Numbered from the stretch's first letter, positions 1 to 11,778 are shown. The stretch: DNA of 64,000 nucleotides from Pararge aegeria (GCF_905163445.1 NC_053200.1:10726001-10790000), one strand, 5' to 3'. Numbers and translations are program-made. Notes: generated by a model from the sequence alone, not told the origin.

Positions 1-1169
1 CCTTCGGGTGAAGGGTGGGATGTCCTTGAGCAGCGCCCTTTTTAAGCACAATAGAAAATGCTTTCTTTGTAAGCGAACAAGAGGTCTATGTTTAGTAGAT
101 ATAGGGCGTTGTATTTTTGGCGTAGAAATCGTTGAAAGTTTTTTTGTTATAGATTTCTTGGTGTTTCTAGTTTATTACGGGATTGGTTGCGTATTTATTC
201 GGTTGCATTAAGAACGTACATTACATGAAACAAAATTTTAGAATTGAATGGAAATGGTAAGCTTTCCATGGCGCTGATTGTTACGTGGAATTTTATAGAA
301 CTACTATGTTTGGAGCTTTCTGAAACCTTATCTATTTGATACTAGATGGCGCTAAGCGTTGCTTAAAAATGTGAATCGTAGTGTAACCAGTAACTTATAT
401 ATTGTCTTGAAAAGTTAAGGTGAGGTACATTTACAATTGTATTTATATTGCAAATCTACTTATAAATTAATTACATTATCTTTATTTTGGCGATGAGTAT
501 ATTTTGTTTTCGTCACATTACTTTAATAATTATTTGTGGACATTCCATTTATGAATTATGATAGTAAAATATTTTGTTTATGTTTATCGCATGTCGGTTA
601 GCTAAATAATTGCCTCATAAGGATATGCAAAGTTACAAAAAAACAGAAAACTTTGATTGTATTTTGCCCCAAAGTTTAAGTTAAAGTTACAGTAAAGCAC
701 AGGAGCTCAAATCTAATATTTAACTAAGAAAAACTACAAGAACTAAATTAAAAACTGCAAAATGAAGAAGATTTAAATTGAATCCGGCAGCGATATTAAA
801 CCACTATAGGCGTGTTTCCCTCTTGAATAACTAAGAACATGGCGCCTCGGGCGACAATTTCAAATGAGATTATTTTGATGAGCTTAATCTACCTGAGTGT
901 ACCTTACCTTGCTAACGGAGATAAAATAAAATAGTTTAGAATTAATTTGGTTTTTATTTCTTTATTGTCACCATCTCAACCAATAGACATTCTTATGATA
1001 AACACTTTCTCTATGATTGACTTTAGCAATTTTAACAAGGTCACGAGATTTGATTCTCGAGTCGGGCCAAAAATTCTATACTTGTGACGTAAAGTTATTG
1101 ACATTTTGTATCCTATTAATTGATTTTACGAAATTAATACACCCATTTCAAATAATTTTAATTTAAATT
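1..1169. other. Anonymous AT-rich DNA, no gene recognised
   Basis: No long open frame and no repeat that I recognise elsewhere in the window. The 67-codon frame starting at base 8 is cysteine- and hydrophobic-rich with no recognisable domain and is most likely chance. Confidence 0.6.
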
Positions 1170-1510
1170 ATTAGGCTTAACCAAACTTTGACATTGTTGT
1201 TTAAATTACTTTTTATTAAGAAAAATCTTTTTTATAAATATTAATATTTCAAAAATTTTTAACATATAAAAAGATTAATATGTATTAATTTGTAAAATAG
1301 TTTGACCTAATTAATTAGTTAGTAAAATAGTTTTAGACATACTTTGCAGTTGGATTCATATATGTATTATACAGGTACAAACAAATATGATTATGTCTTA
1401 TGACGTATTTTTTGAAACTATTAGTAAACGTTGTGAAAACTGTAATAGCTAGAGCTGTGAGCTCAAGTGAATGTTCACTTTAGCTCACAACGTAAAAAAC
1501 AAAAACGGAC
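1170..1510 (+). repeat. AT-rich hairpin repeat, family M, copy 1
   Basis: Shares blocks in the same order with 61225-61470: attaattagtaaaata, ttttagacat, gtaaacgttgtgaa, then caacgtaaaaa and ggacaag. Near its right end lies a hairpin with arms 1456-1471 and 1474-1489 (15 of 16 pairs, 2-nt loop), bracketed by acgttg at 1428-1433 and caacgt at 1488-1493. No terminal repeats or coding capacity seen. The class is unknown; a MITE or another non-autonomous element is possible. The left border is approximate. Confidence 0.55.
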
Positions 1511-1569
1511 AAGCAAAACATTTATTAATTCAGTTTAAACTGTATCTGCCAAATGCTACTACAAATTTT

Positions 1570-1648
1570 TGACCTTTTTCAGTTACTGTAGATTTTCTTC
1601 ATTTTATACCATCTGCATACCCTGTGAGGGTATCTATGCACGCCACTG
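1570..1648 (+). mobile_element. hAT-like MITE, 5'-truncated
   Basis: Matches the right part of the 83-bp MITE at 50660-50742 (gattttcttcattttata, then ctgcataccctgtg) and ends in the terminal sequence tatgcacgccactg. The left terminal CAGTGG is missing or decayed, so no target duplication can be checked. Same family as 3445-3641 and 55709-55852. Confidence 0.65.
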
Positions 1649-2147
1649 ACGGCATCATAGGTACGTTTTCATTAAAATCTGTTTCGGCATTTAGAAGGTA
1701 AAGTGGAATAGTGAAACACATATATATATATATATGAACCCTAAAACATTACATGTCATGTAAAAATTAAGATGGAGCTTAGTCATTAGTGTTCGCATGC
1801 ACGCCCTTATACTTTTTAGTTCTAGTGCAATAAACACAAGCGCTTTTACAGCGCTGCAAGATTCTTCCAGCGATGATGCTTAGTTGAAGCGGTTTCGCTT
1901 CGTTTGTGACGAACAAGCGACGATTATTCCGTATATGTGGACTTTAGAAGTCCTACTTAGTAAGTAAGTACAATCATATATACTTATGAATAAAATATGT
2001 TATATGCATTATCTTTTTCCTTATATTATATTTTTTCTGTTCATCGGTTGACATCATGAATATGTCTAACATGTTCAAAGTTTATATTAAACATAAATTC
2101 TATTTCTTTATAAAATTTAATATAATTTACGCCATGTTTATTAATAA
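1649..2147. other. Anonymous DNA with a short (TA)n run
   Basis: An alternating TA run lies at about 1720-1735. Nothing else recognised. Confidence 0.5.
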
Positions 2148-2540
2148 CTAGCTGTTTCCCGCGACTTCGTCTGCGTTTGATTATGTTTATTGATGTGGCA
2201 TTAAATTTTTTTGTAGTTCTAAAAAAAATTAAAGTATTCAGTATCGCTAAGCCTTAAATGAGGGGTTTGGTCGTCAGCGACCAAACCCCTCATTGGGTTG
2301 GGCCAAATTAAACACATTTTACAACCTCTATAGTACAAAAATAATTATTAAAATCGGTTATAAGCCCCCTCTCCCAAAGGAACCGAGCTTAATGTCGCGA
2401 TAAAAAGTATCCTATATTACTTCTAACACTTCCAAAAATATGTGTACAAAGTTTCATGAGGATCGATTAAGTAGTTTTTGCGTGAAAGCGTAACAAACAA
2501 ACTTACATTGACATTTATAATATTAGTAGGGATAGGGATA
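2148..2540 (+). mobile_element. LINE 3'-end-like repeat, family G, with internal hairpin
   Basis: Starts with actagctgtttcccgcgact, the head of a very common lepidopteran repeat, and ends with the typical aacaaacaaactt and tataatattagtaggga tail. Related pieces lie at 10308, 19490, 20755 (reverse), 28147, 48800, 54215 and 61930 (reverse). The family is non-coding here; I infer the 3' end of a non-LTR retroelement. This copy contains a perfect 17-bp hairpin (2257-2294, 4-nt loop) that looks like a local inverted duplication. Confidence 0.65.
2257..2294. repeat. Perfect 17-bp hairpin, 4-nt loop
   Basis: Arms 2257-2273 and 2278-2294 are exact reverse complements, separated by tcag. It lies inside the family G repeat. 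Confidence 0.9.
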
Positions 2541-2559
2541 GTAGTACGAATACAGGAAT

Positions 2560-2700
2560 AACCATCCTCATCACGTACAGCCCACTGCTGGGCATAGAGA
2601 AAGGTTTACGGGAGACAAAATGATTATCAACCCACTACCGGGCCCCTACAGGACACAGGTCTTCTCTTAGAATGTAGTAGAAGTAGTGTAGTAGTTAAAA
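2560..2700 (-). repeat. SINE-tail fragments, reverse orientation
   Basis: Contains cagcccactgctgggcatag, then tcaacccactaccgggccc and tcttctcttagaatg. These match degenerate reverse-strand tails of the repeats seen around 58840-59175. Borders are approximate. Confidence 0.5.
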
Positions 2701-2702
2701 TG

Positions 2703-2928
2703 ACATTGTGAGATGGTGATAACAAAAAAAAAAAACACCCGGCTAAGTTTGTTGTGGGCTTCTTCTTAGACCAGGACGCGTTTGGAACCCTCGTAGCTTT
2801 AGTTTTAAGTTTACGAATGTGGTTATCGCCATCATCTCACTACCGTGTAATTCTTATGTACGCATCAAAAGTGCCACCTATGGGCCCTACTTGAATAAAG
2901 ATATTTTTGACTTTGACTTTTGACTTTC
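2703..2928 (+). mobile_element. LINE 3'-UTR repeat, family F
   Basis: Same order of blocks as 13768-13995: gtgagatggtgataacaaa, an A run, ggct, ttcttagaccagg.cgcgtttgg, agttttaagtt.acgaatg, then a tail tacttgaataaag. The copy ends in a short gactttgacttttgactt tail, as expected for 3' ends of Jockey/CR1-type elements. Non-coding. Confidence 0.65.
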
Positions 2929-2929
2929 C

Positions 2930-3060
2930 AAAACGCTGGTCAAGTGTGGTGTGGTAGAGACTCCATCGAGAATATTATGAAGAACTCTCGGGCGTGCTGG
3001 CTTTCTTAAAATATTTTCCTTCAACATTAAAACAAGAGACATTTAATTGTTTAAAATGAC
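2930..3060 (-). mobile_element. SINE fragment, family C, reverse
   Basis: Contains aaacgctggtcaagtgtgg, a degenerate reverse complement of the family C body (ccaatccgcacttggccagcg type), followed by agaactctcgggcgtgctgg. The head with the pol III boxes is absent. Confidence 0.55.
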
Positions 3061-3383
3061 ATGAAACTCGTATATTCTAGAACTGCATAAGATAAAGTAA
3101 AGTAAACTGAAACTGGTGAATGCAAACAAACTATTTGAACTGCCGTAACTAGTAAAGTGTCTCCGTTTTATTTGTAGCGCACAAATATTCGAGCTACATT
3201 ACAGCGTAGCGCCGTGAGTGCCTAACAACAAATATGCTGAATAAGCGAACTAAAACTAAACTATTGGTATAGGTATAATAACTTTTAGTTTTTATCTAGA
3301 CAACTGGTTGGAATCGTTAGAATTCAAACATTAAAATCAAACTGTATCTACAAAAATTATAAATGCATAAGTGTATACATGTA

Positions 3384-3438
3384 TGTATGGTTGGGATAAA
3401 TATTATATTTATTTAAATATATTTATCCCAACCATACA
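3384..3438. repeat. Perfect 20-bp inverted repeat
   Basis: Arms 3384-3403 and 3419-3438 are exact complements around a 15-nt AT-rich loop. It abuts the hAT-like MITE target duplication at 3437. It may be a tiny MITE or a hotspot for insertion. Confidence 0.85.
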
Positions 3439-3444
3439 CACAAA

Positions 3445-3641
3445 CAGTGGCGTGCATACAGGGTGTGCACGTAGAATGCACTAAGCGGGCTGATTACAAA
3501 AAAGGAATAAAAAACTAAAGGAAAGGCATTGTACGAGTTATAAAAGGCTTAACCTTAAGTTTTCATAACTCGTACTGGAGATTTTTATCTTTTATCTCCG
3601 AGATCTGCATATCCTGTGTATACCCTCTATGCACGGCACTG
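3445..3641. mobile_element. hAT-like MITE with 8-bp target duplication
   Basis: Left end cagtggcgtgcat, right end gcacggcactg, an inverted repeat with one mismatch. Flanks are cacacaaa (3437-3444) and cacacaga (3642-3649), an 8-bp duplication with one difference. An 8-bp duplication and a CAGTG end fit the hAT superfamily. Length 197 bp, no coding capacity, so it would depend on a transposase elsewhere. Confidence 0.8.
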
Positions 3642-3749
3642 CACACAGAGATAGCTTACATCTTCAAGACGGCCATAGAATATTAATAAAACCATGTACA
3701 AATATTGGACAGAAGCAAGCGTTACTTTGCGGAAATCCATGATATATTA

Positions 3750-4138
3750 TTATGAAAATCCGCGAAAAGCAGAAGAATCAGTATGGAGTAATTTATAATT
3801 TCTTCATTCCTTACTTTAATGTAGGGTACATTGCCGAAGATCGGTTACGCACGTTTTGCTCCGAAACCGGAGCATGCTCAGGAGATGCTGACTTTACAAT
3901 GAATAAATTTGCTATAGTCCGCGGAGAACAGAAGAATCTGTATGGTGTAATTTTTTAATTTCTTCAATCCTTATACTCCACACCAAACCGATCTTCGGCA
4001 ATGTACCCTCTACGCACGTTGACGTTGACTTTAAAATAAATAATTGTTGTTAACAATTATACATTTTAAAGTCAACGTCAAGAATACATTTTCTCCTGTT
4101 TTTCGCGGACTATATTAAATTAAGCTTCATTGTCATAA
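3750..4138. mobile_element. Foldback-type MITE, family A, composite copy
   Basis: Ends resemble ttatgaaaat..ccgcgaaaagcag and its reverse complement at 4100-4138 (ttttcgcggac, then cataa). A second internal start (tgctatagtccgcgg) at about 3908 suggests one copy inserted into or fused with another. It contains a perfect long hairpin at 4020-4080. Family copies lie at 6430, 11797, 12457, 26563, 40690, 43168 and 63655. Superfamily not resolved, because I see no clean target duplication. Confidence 0.7.
4019..4081. repeat. Nested hairpin inside family A MITE
   Basis: Arms 4019-4037 and 4063-4081 pair perfectly (19 bp). Inside the loop, 4041-4048 and 4052-4059 pair again (8 bp around gtt). The arm sequence gacgttgactttaaaa is related to the gactttacaat segment of other family A copies, so this is probably an inverted duplication of element sequence. 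Confidence 0.85.
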
Positions 4139-4204
4139 TATACCATATACAAATAAAATGAAATTTTATTATATTTAATGTAACACATATTTTCTTTTTT
4201 AAAC

Positions 4205-4315
4205 ATCGTCATCACGATCGACCCATTACTCGCCCACCGCAGTGCACGGGAGTCAAAATGGATGGCCGTAGTCCAACAACACGAACAAAGTGTTGATTGG
4301 TAGACTTCACACTTA
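4205..4315 (-). mobile_element. SINE tail, family C, reverse, copy 1 of adjacent pair
   Basis: Reads cgacccattactcgcccacc, then gtgcacgggagtc, then gattggtagacttcacac: the reverse complement of the family C tail seen at 58320-58376 plus 58834-58900. Head absent. Confidence 0.6.
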
Positions 4316-4320
4316 TATCA

Positions 4321-4515
4321 TCATCAACCTATCACCATCCCACTAGGTACAGCGCATGGGTAAATGCAGAAAAATCGCAGAATGCGGAAGGTTTAGGCCG
4401 TATTCCACCACGCTGGCCAAGCGCGGATAGGTAGATTTCACACGGCCTTGAGAACTTTATGGAGAACTCTCATGCAAGTTTTGTTCACCATTAAAGCATG
4501 TGATTTAATTGCTTA
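4321..4515 (-). mobile_element. SINE tail, family C, reverse, copy 2 of adjacent pair
   Basis: Contains ggtttaggccgtattccacc, acgctggccaagcgcgga and agaactctcatgcaagtt, in reverse orientation. It lies immediately beside a second copy (4205-4315) in the same orientation, a tandem arrangement of two truncated SINEs. Confidence 0.65.
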
Positions 4516-4558
4516 ATTATTATTTTTTAATTATACCTGTTACAGTAAAAAAACTACT

Positions 4559-4740
4559 TCACTACTTTCCGCCAAGGCCTGGAATGCGCTTCCATCTTGC
4601 GTCTTCCCCGATACTTTTAATCTGGGTACCTTCAAATCAAGAGTGAATAGGCTAGGCAAGCGCGCTTCATCTTAGGCTGCATCATCAGGTGTGATTGCAG
4701 TCAAGCACTTGTCTATATTTAAAAAAAAAACTTCAACGTT
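4559..4740 (+). pseudogene. Jockey/CR1-like LINE, last codons of ORF2 plus 3' UTR
   Basis: Frame 4573-4675 reads AKAWNALPSCVFPDTFNL, then GTFKSRVNRLGKRASS and a stop at 4673-4675. This is the conserved C-terminus of a lepidopteran non-LTR reverse transcriptase; the fuller copy at 28806-29225 has the same motif. The stop is followed by gctgcatcatcaggtgtgat, the 3' UTR, and an A run. Everything upstream of the C-terminus is missing, so the fragment cannot be active. Confidence 0.75.
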
Positions 4741-5305
4741 TAAATCAAACACACGGATCGGTCAAGGAAAGCTTTATGACGTGGAAATTAAAATCGTATC
4801 AAACAAAGAACACAGACATAACATTTTATAATAGTAGTTCTCGTATATAGGTAAGGCAGTCAAGAGAAGTAGGCGATCTTTTCTCTCTGCTTTTGCAGAT
4901 ATGCCGTGTAGTTTGCACTAAAAATTAAGCGATATTTTAGCGCTGGAAAGCGTTCTCCTTTTAAGAGGTCGTCCTCAATTATAGCCTCGTTTGTGAAATA
5001 CAAAGAAAAACTGCATATTAAATGCTTTAAAAGCATGTATATTATGAGTAAATAATATGGCAAAGGATAATGAGTTACAATTATGACAAAGATGCTTCAA
5101 ACCAATCGGCCCCGCTTTCAAATGAACAGAAGTTTTATATAATGCTGTTAGCACTGTTATTGTTACGGTATATCTATAATAATAAATTAATTCACATGAA
5201 TTTAGGTATAGATCTAGTAACATTGAAAAATAATAATCTTTAGGAAAATTATTACAATTCGGTGTTTGAATAATTTCTCACAAGATAGAAAAATGAATGT
5301 TACAT
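4741..5305. other. Anonymous AT-rich DNA
   Basis: Two overlapping reverse-strand frames of 67 and 82 codons are low-complexity, rich in Y/L/C, with no recognisable domain. No repeat recognised. Confidence 0.5.
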
Positions 5306-5309
5306 TATA

Positions 5310-5400
5310 AATTGATGATTTCGGAAAAGAGCAACAGCTGACTACTGATTTCTTCTCGGTAGATCATCAACCAACCATCCGGACCAGTGGTTCCTAGAAT
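5310..5400 (+). mobile_element. LINE 3'-end fragment related to family F
   Basis: gaaaagagcaacagctgact, then ttcttctcggtaga resemble the block at 29300-29345 (gagaagagcaactgctgagt, then ccttctcgttagaa). This is a short degraded piece of a LINE 3' end. Confidence 0.5.
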
Positions 5401-6425
5401 CACTACAAACGAAAAGACGTTTCTGTAAACCTTCTTGACACCTCTGTCTGAACCTATTAGAAAGTAGCCACTATCCAATTTTATAACGCACCCGAAAAAA
5501 AGTTCACAGTTCCTGACCCTGTTTTATCTGCATATACCTTTATAATATACATTAAACGCTGCAGAGTTCTACAGAGATGTCACTTAGCTGAAGAGGCGTC
5601 GCGTCGCTTAATTAGAGCTCAGTTTGTGACAAACAAACGGAAACTAGCATAAACTTCACAAGTTATAAGTAATAGGTTTTACCTTTGAAGCTGTGAATCT
5701 AAACACCAGACAAAGAGCGAACTTAACTCACGTAATGACTTGTAGTTCAAGAGAATGGGCTTTAAAAATAAACGTGGCATAAAGTCGGAATAGTTACGCA
5801 GTGTTTTGTCAAATTTTAGGTGACATTACATCAAATGTCGACTTCGACCAAAAACGCTGCATAATATCGAGTTCGACAATATTCCACGACAATTTCGTTC
5901 AGTTATCAGCTGCTAATAAATAAAGCTGAAGATTTCGTTTGGTTGAACGTGAAAATCTCAGAAACTATTTATTGGTTTTGTTTATGACTTGTTGTTTTGG
6001 ATAAGAAATATTTTTTTCAACCGACCGTCCGTCAAATTTAAACCCTCTATGTGAAAAGTTTTTGATGGCGGAATAATCGCCACCTGTCGGTTCAAACGAA
6101 CCCTGGCTCTGGATGTTCGAACTCGAACATGCCAACCACTGAACAAATGAGACAATCATCAAAGCCAGACATAAATACTATTTTAATTTAGTTACCAAGA
6201 GAATAAATGAGAGGCTGTTAATTTATGAAGTAATCTTTTGATTCTGTAGATACATGAGTAAGAAGGGAGCTTCTGTAACGAATAATCCGTTGCGATTCAT
6301 TAACAAATCTCTTAATGGATAAACGCATTTAATAAATCTACTAGATCAGTAGCTTGTTTTATTTAACATCTTAATATTTTCTTAGTATTTTGATAGAAGC
6401 GTTGCTTTACTATAAACAATAAAAT
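5401..6425. other. Anonymous DNA, no gene recognised
   Basis: A 65-codon reverse frame at 5965-6162 has no known domain. A short palindrome (atgttcga, ac, tcgaacat) lies near 6113-6130. Nothing else supported. Confidence 0.5.
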
Positions 6426-6429
6426 TTAT

Positions 6430-6560
6430 GCTTAATTTGCTACTTCGCAAAAAGCAGAAGAATCGGTGTAATATAATGAACTCTCTACGCACGTCTAGCT
6501 CCAACACCGGAGCATCCTCAGGAGATGCTGACTTTACAATAAGTGATTGTTGAGTTTTAA
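6430..6560 (+). mobile_element. Foldback MITE fragment, family A
   Basis: tgcttaatttgctacttcgc, then aaaaagcagaagaatcggt, then ctacgcacgtctagctcc and ggagatgctgactttacaat: the same blocks as 3850-3905, with an internal deletion. Confidence 0.65.
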
Positions 6561-7013
6561 ATAATTAATATTTTTTTCATTATTCTTAAGACTTATAAAT
6601 TATGTATTTACTTGACAAATTATCATACACAATGTAACCAAATATAATAAATAACCTTAATTACCCATGCACGGATATTTTGCATAGATGGAGCCATGTC
6701 TCCTGTATTATTATAATCAAACTCTTTATTTGTATACCACAACATTAACATATTTATAATATAACAAAAACAGAAACATCGAAAGAAGTAGTAATACAAA
6801 AGGCGTATCCTGTAGTTGGATATAAAAAAAATACTTTTTACACACAACAACAAAGGTTTCTTGCAGTATCTAGTTATCTATAAAAAAATTAGAAACTTAT
6901 CAGAATCTGTATTTACGAAAATCAGACACCTCTGTGCTATTTATAATTAATTGTTATAAAAGCAGATCCACAAAGATATTCTGAATAATGCACTCCATTT
7001 CGCTCATCTTCCA

Positions 7014-7068
7014 TCTCCTAAGGATGCCTCTACCTTAGGAGGAGAGCTCTATCTCAGGAGATAGAGCT
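7014..7068. repeat. Two adjacent short hairpins
   Basis: First hairpin: arms 7015-7023 and 7033-7041 (9 bp). Second: arms 7045-7055 and 7058-7068 (11 bp, 2-nt loop). No parent repeat identified. Confidence 0.75.
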
Positions 7069-7069
7069 A

Positions 7070-7744
7070 TTTCAATATCTCTATCTTTAAAACGAAAAAT
7101 CTTGAAATGTATCTTTATTTTGTAAGTAAATATTATAGACAAATCGGTTTAAAATATAAAACGAAGAGCTAAAGGCAAAACCAGAGATTTTATTGTCAAT
7201 TTTAATGATAAATTTTAATTAAAAAAATATTGGAAATTGACGAAATTTCATGCAAATTTTCATCCCCTATCTACCCCCCTAAGACTGAAATTCCTCAAGA
7301 ACTAGGTTTTCCAATTTGACTAGAGGGTTATACCTAAAGTGCGTTTAAAAACAATCTTTTGCTTTATTATTTGTTTCCAGATGGAAAGGTGTCTGGAGTG
7401 ACTAAGCATCTTAATATAACTGAATAATAATATCTAAGCTCACTTATACTGTGGTCTAAGTAAAATTGTTAATTACTTGTTTGAAGAGGCAATTAAATAA
7501 GAGTACGGCAATAGCGGCAATTAAATTTGGCTTTGCTCATGAAATCTAAATAACCTGATTTGAGGAGCGATTCCACCTTTTAAATTGCTATCTACAAAGC
7601 TATCTGAAATTATATTTTTCTTAATGATGAAGTAAAAAAATATGGAAAATAACAATTTGAGTTTAAAAGAAGTCAATATTAATAAAATAAAATAAGATTT
7701 TTAAGTAGGTATGTATATTATCCAAATATAGGTAATAACATTAT
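7070..7744. other. Anonymous AT-rich DNA
   Basis: No repeat or coding signal recognised. Confidence 0.5.
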
Positions 7745-8012
7745 ATGCTAATAAAATAATAAATATAATTCGACCATCGGTACACACATCGCCATCTAAA
7801 TCCCCAAAGTAAGCGTAGCTTGTGTTATGGGTACTAAGATGACTGATGAATATTTTAATGAATAATATACATATTTTATGTATACTTATAATATACAGAT
7901 AAACACCCAGACACTGAAAATCATTCATGCTCATTGCTAGTTGTGGAAATGTAACCCACGGCCGTGGACTCTGAGAGCAGGGTCGCTGCCCACTGCGCCA
8001 GTCGGCCGTCAA
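7745..8012 (-). mobile_element. tRNA-headed SINE, family B, near full length
   Basis: On the minus strand the head reads gacggccgactggcgcagtg (A-box-like), then cacggccgtgggtt near the expected B box, then a body (agtgtctgggtgtttatctg, tattcatcagtcatcttagt) and an AT-rich tail at about 7745-7765. The same order is seen at 29955-30208 and 56262-56500. The B box is decayed in this copy (ttacatttcc in place of cgattcccac). SINEs of this type are moved by LINE proteins; it encodes nothing. Confidence 0.8.
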
Positions 8013-9989
8013 TAATGAAAAGAATGCTTAAATATAACCCCATTTTAATTATTTTTTAGGATAGATATCCAAAACTAGACTATATCGGGCCAACGAGGAA
8101 GTTAAAAATATAAATCTTTAATAATACAGTCGACCATTCTATCGAATATGAAACAAAACGGTACAATTTCTTGTTACTTCTCGCGCAGTAAAACATAAGC
8201 GGGCGATTTCCACTAACAATAGCTCTGTGCACTTCGGCACACCTAGTTTTGCATTCAAAACTCCATTCTTACATGAAAATAATTTCTCGCAACTGAAAAG
8301 AACAGCGGGCGAAATACGAAAGTTTTGTAAGAGGCTAAAAGGGGAATAGAAGGTCCGATAATCCGGAAATCTTTTAAGGCCGGCAAAGTAGATGAAATCT
8401 TTACTTGCTCTTAGGACCCTTGATGTCCAGTGAGCTCGTGAGCCTACGTCGTAAATTTAGGATTTGCATATTACATAAAAGGTATTTTGTTCTTCATAAA
8501 GGAGGTTGAATTCCTCCTCGACATGTATTTTAGTATTAAGTTAGCTTCTTGCATAATCCATGTATAAAGATTTTACCAAATTTAATGTGATAATTTTTTG
8601 ATGTCTTTTATTACCATACGACCTACTCGTATGCTGTGTGTATACGTGGCTTATTAGTAACTTAATAGTGACTTTAAAATTCTAATATGCCATGTTTTTT
8701 ATTCAATATTTTAGAATTTTGGAGAAAGTTAGATTCAGAGTAAACATGCAGTTGGTGAATTCGATAAACTTTATTTAATACGCCGTATTATTATTTATTT
8801 ATTGAATTTCCATGGTTGCACTAAGTCTCTTTCCCTTTAAACTTTTCCCAATACCAAGGCCTCGTAAAGAGATTTCTTATAGAATTTAGTGTTTATCTTA
8901 TCTTGCTCTGTATGGAACTTTTTCTTTATAGAAGTATATTATTTTTTAGTTTTTCTTTCATCCAGTCTAATACAAGAACGTTCCCTTAGGTAGATGGTTA
9001 AATATTATTTTTTATTTTATTTTTATTTATTCTTATGCCAGTAACGGCTTGGTAATGAAGATGAAGATGGTATGGCAAGTTCAACTACTGAAAAAGTTGT
9101 TTGTCTAAACGTAAAAAATCATACTGCTGCGGCGCGGTGCCGTAAGTTATGCAATTAGTATAGGAGTTTCCATGTTGCAGGCGTTCGGGAACTCACTTGA
9201 TTGAATGTGTTGGGAAAGTTGCTAAATAGTTTAAATTTTTGAACGGTATTTTCGACTCCAAATATTGAAAGTGCACCAGTTTTAATTATTGTTTTTTACT
9301 TGATAAGCGCAGTAAGCGCTTAACTAAACTACGATCTCAATAAAAAGTGGCGATGCAAAGCTAATCTTAAATTATTTAAATGGAACCCTTATTATGTTTG
9401 CCAATTAAGATTATCCTTTACTAACAGATCAATCTCAGCACCTGACGCATGTGTGTAGTTATTTCTTATTACAAATTATATTGAAATAGTATGTAATGAA
9501 AAATAGAAAGTTAACGACTAACAAAAACAAACACATAAACATATAATACACATAGATATAGTATATATAATTACAAAAATCTAGAATAGACTATTTACAA
9601 GAAAAAATGACAAAAAGCTCACCTCATTGTGCTCACTTGTGATAAAACAAGAGATAACCCTGTATTGCCAACGTGCATAGGATTAAGCCGAATACAACAA
9701 GCGATATGACTGTTCTAACAAGGTTATGCCATATAAATAAATGACAAAAATACGACGTAGTTCTTTCGTGGTCCGGATTAGTTCATGAGTATTCTAAGAG
9801 AGGGCGCTGATTTATTCCAATTAGTCAATAATTTCTTCTCGCAACTATCTTTCATTTCACATTCATTTATAGACCCATTCCAAAGATAAAAGTTGCCTGG
9901 CTTAAAAAAAAAAATACCGAAGCCTTTACTGTCTAGAAATAAACGGAATAATTTAACGTTCCGACTCACTTTACATAGCGTCTTTAGAT
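8013..9989. other. Anonymous AT-rich DNA, about 2 kb
   Basis: No coding signal and no recognised repeat. The 63-codon reverse frame at 9778-9969 has no recognisable domain. Confidence 0.5.
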
Positions 9990-10200
9990 ACGCTGTATGC
10001 CCTTTTGAGGTAGAGGGCTTTACCTTTGAGAACTACCTATATCGATAGGTGCCCGTGGCCTTTGCCCTCGGGCCCTTGTCCTACATTCCTCGAGCATCGA
10101 TACGGCCTGTTAGAGATTTAATTTGGCAAGTGTTTTGCGGCTGGCTACTTGCCCGATTTTCACTGGGGGCCGGCCTTAATATCTTGACCGTAAAACCGCT
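9990..10200. other. GC-richer unassigned segment
   Basis: A GC-rich stretch (ggtgcccgtggcctttgccc, then tgggggccggcc) in AT-rich surroundings. It probably belongs to an old repeat, but I cannot match it to anything in the window. Confidence 0.35.
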
Positions 10201-10307
10201 TAAATAGTAATTTTTAAGTAGTCAAGAATTCGTTATATCTTCTAGATAGAAGAGGTAAAAGCTCAGGATTAGGATATTAACTATTATACTACAATCACTT
10301 TTATTCC

Positions 10308-10500
10308 ATACTAGCTGTCGCCCGCGACTTCGTCCGCGTTTAATTATAAAACAAAGTAAGTCAATCTGTTGTATTAATGCATCAAAATGCCATGCACCAC
10401 CTATGTGGCACCTATAGCTCATTTTCTTTTACGGCTTGGTTGCCTGAAAGAGATCGTTATATAGCGATAAGTCCACGAAATTATTCATTTTATGAGACTT
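10308..10500 (+). mobile_element. Family G head followed by LINE/SINE tail fragment
   Basis: 10312-10345 reads tagctgtcgcccgcgacttc, then gtccgcgtttaatt (family G head). 10430-10475 reads ttggttgcctgaaagagatc, then tagcgataag, the tail block also present at 42340-42375. Two degraded retroelement ends in series. Confidence 0.6.
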
Positions 10501-11778
10501 TCTCTATTACATTTATATTTCTGTAATTTCCTTTATATTTTATACTCATTATTTTTTTTTCGTTCACCTACGACTTTGGTTTGGACTGCTAACCCTAATG
10601 GTTGTTAAAGAATTATCAGTTTGAGCGTTTGCAGAGCCGTAATAAACTTGCCAACCTAAGCTTCGCAAAGCTCTGCAAGGAAGCTCGAGTTATAAGAAGA
10701 AAGGTATCCTACTTTTCATTAGCTCCCACGCCTTGAGGTTGTCTGACATATACGCTTTTTAGCTAGACGACCTCTTTTTATTGCTGCGTCTACTTAAACT
10801 TAAGTTTTTTTACAACTTTCCGTGGTGTAAAATAAAATATTAACATAAAAACATTACATTGTCCACCTCGATTAAAGGTCAATGAAATGTTTTCCAAGCT
10901 ACTTTAAAAATACGAAAGCTTAATCAAATAGCAGAATTAATGCTTTGGTGTTGTCGATTGCCGTCACTATCTTAACTAAAGAATTGTTTCGACGAAAATT
11001 CCTGTAATTCGCTTCCTAATCTATAAGGTATAGTTTGACTAAGAATTTGTTCGAAAATATTTGTGCATTTTTCGTAGAACTTCGTAGACATCAATATAAT
11101 ATATAAACATGAATATAAATAGTAATATAATGTTATGAAAGTATATTTTATTCTTTAGTTTTATTATTTTTTGCATCCGTCCGCGAAGATTATCTGCAGT
11201 GACGGGCCCGACCTTATTTTACTTTGAATCAGATTCAATAAAGGACGTCGATCAAGTTGGAATAAATTACTGGGACATCTTATCTAAGCGGAAGGGGCAT
11301 TAAAATCACACCGGGCTTTATGTCTCTCTTATGCTGTGTCTAGACGAGCCAAATAGTCCGCTACCAACAGTTTCCCATCATATGGTTCACCCGAGTTTAG
11401 GCTACGCAATGCAAGGAAAAAACTCAGGTACCAGGGACGTGAGTTTTTGTTATTGTTTTTAGTTAATAATTGCATCATATGAACATTTATCGTGTATATA
11501 TCTACAGCATATATATTATCTGCTATTCTAAAAATAATATACACGTCATTTTTAAGGAAAAACCAGTTTTTAGGATACTGAGTTAAAAGAAATATTTATT
11601 AGATTAATTTTAGTCGATAAAAGTTGTTTATAAAAGACAATTAAATGTTTTTTAAGTGGGTTTATTAATAAAAATTGTTTTTGCTCTAAATATTGCGCAA
11701 ATTGATGTATGCTGGAAAACACAATTTTTAAAGTGAGTGTTAACGAACGCCTTCTCAAATTAAGTATCTTCATCTAGG
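10501..11778. other. Anonymous AT-rich DNA
   Basis: Several reverse frames of 66-71 codons, none with a recognisable domain. No repeat recognised. Confidence 0.5.
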
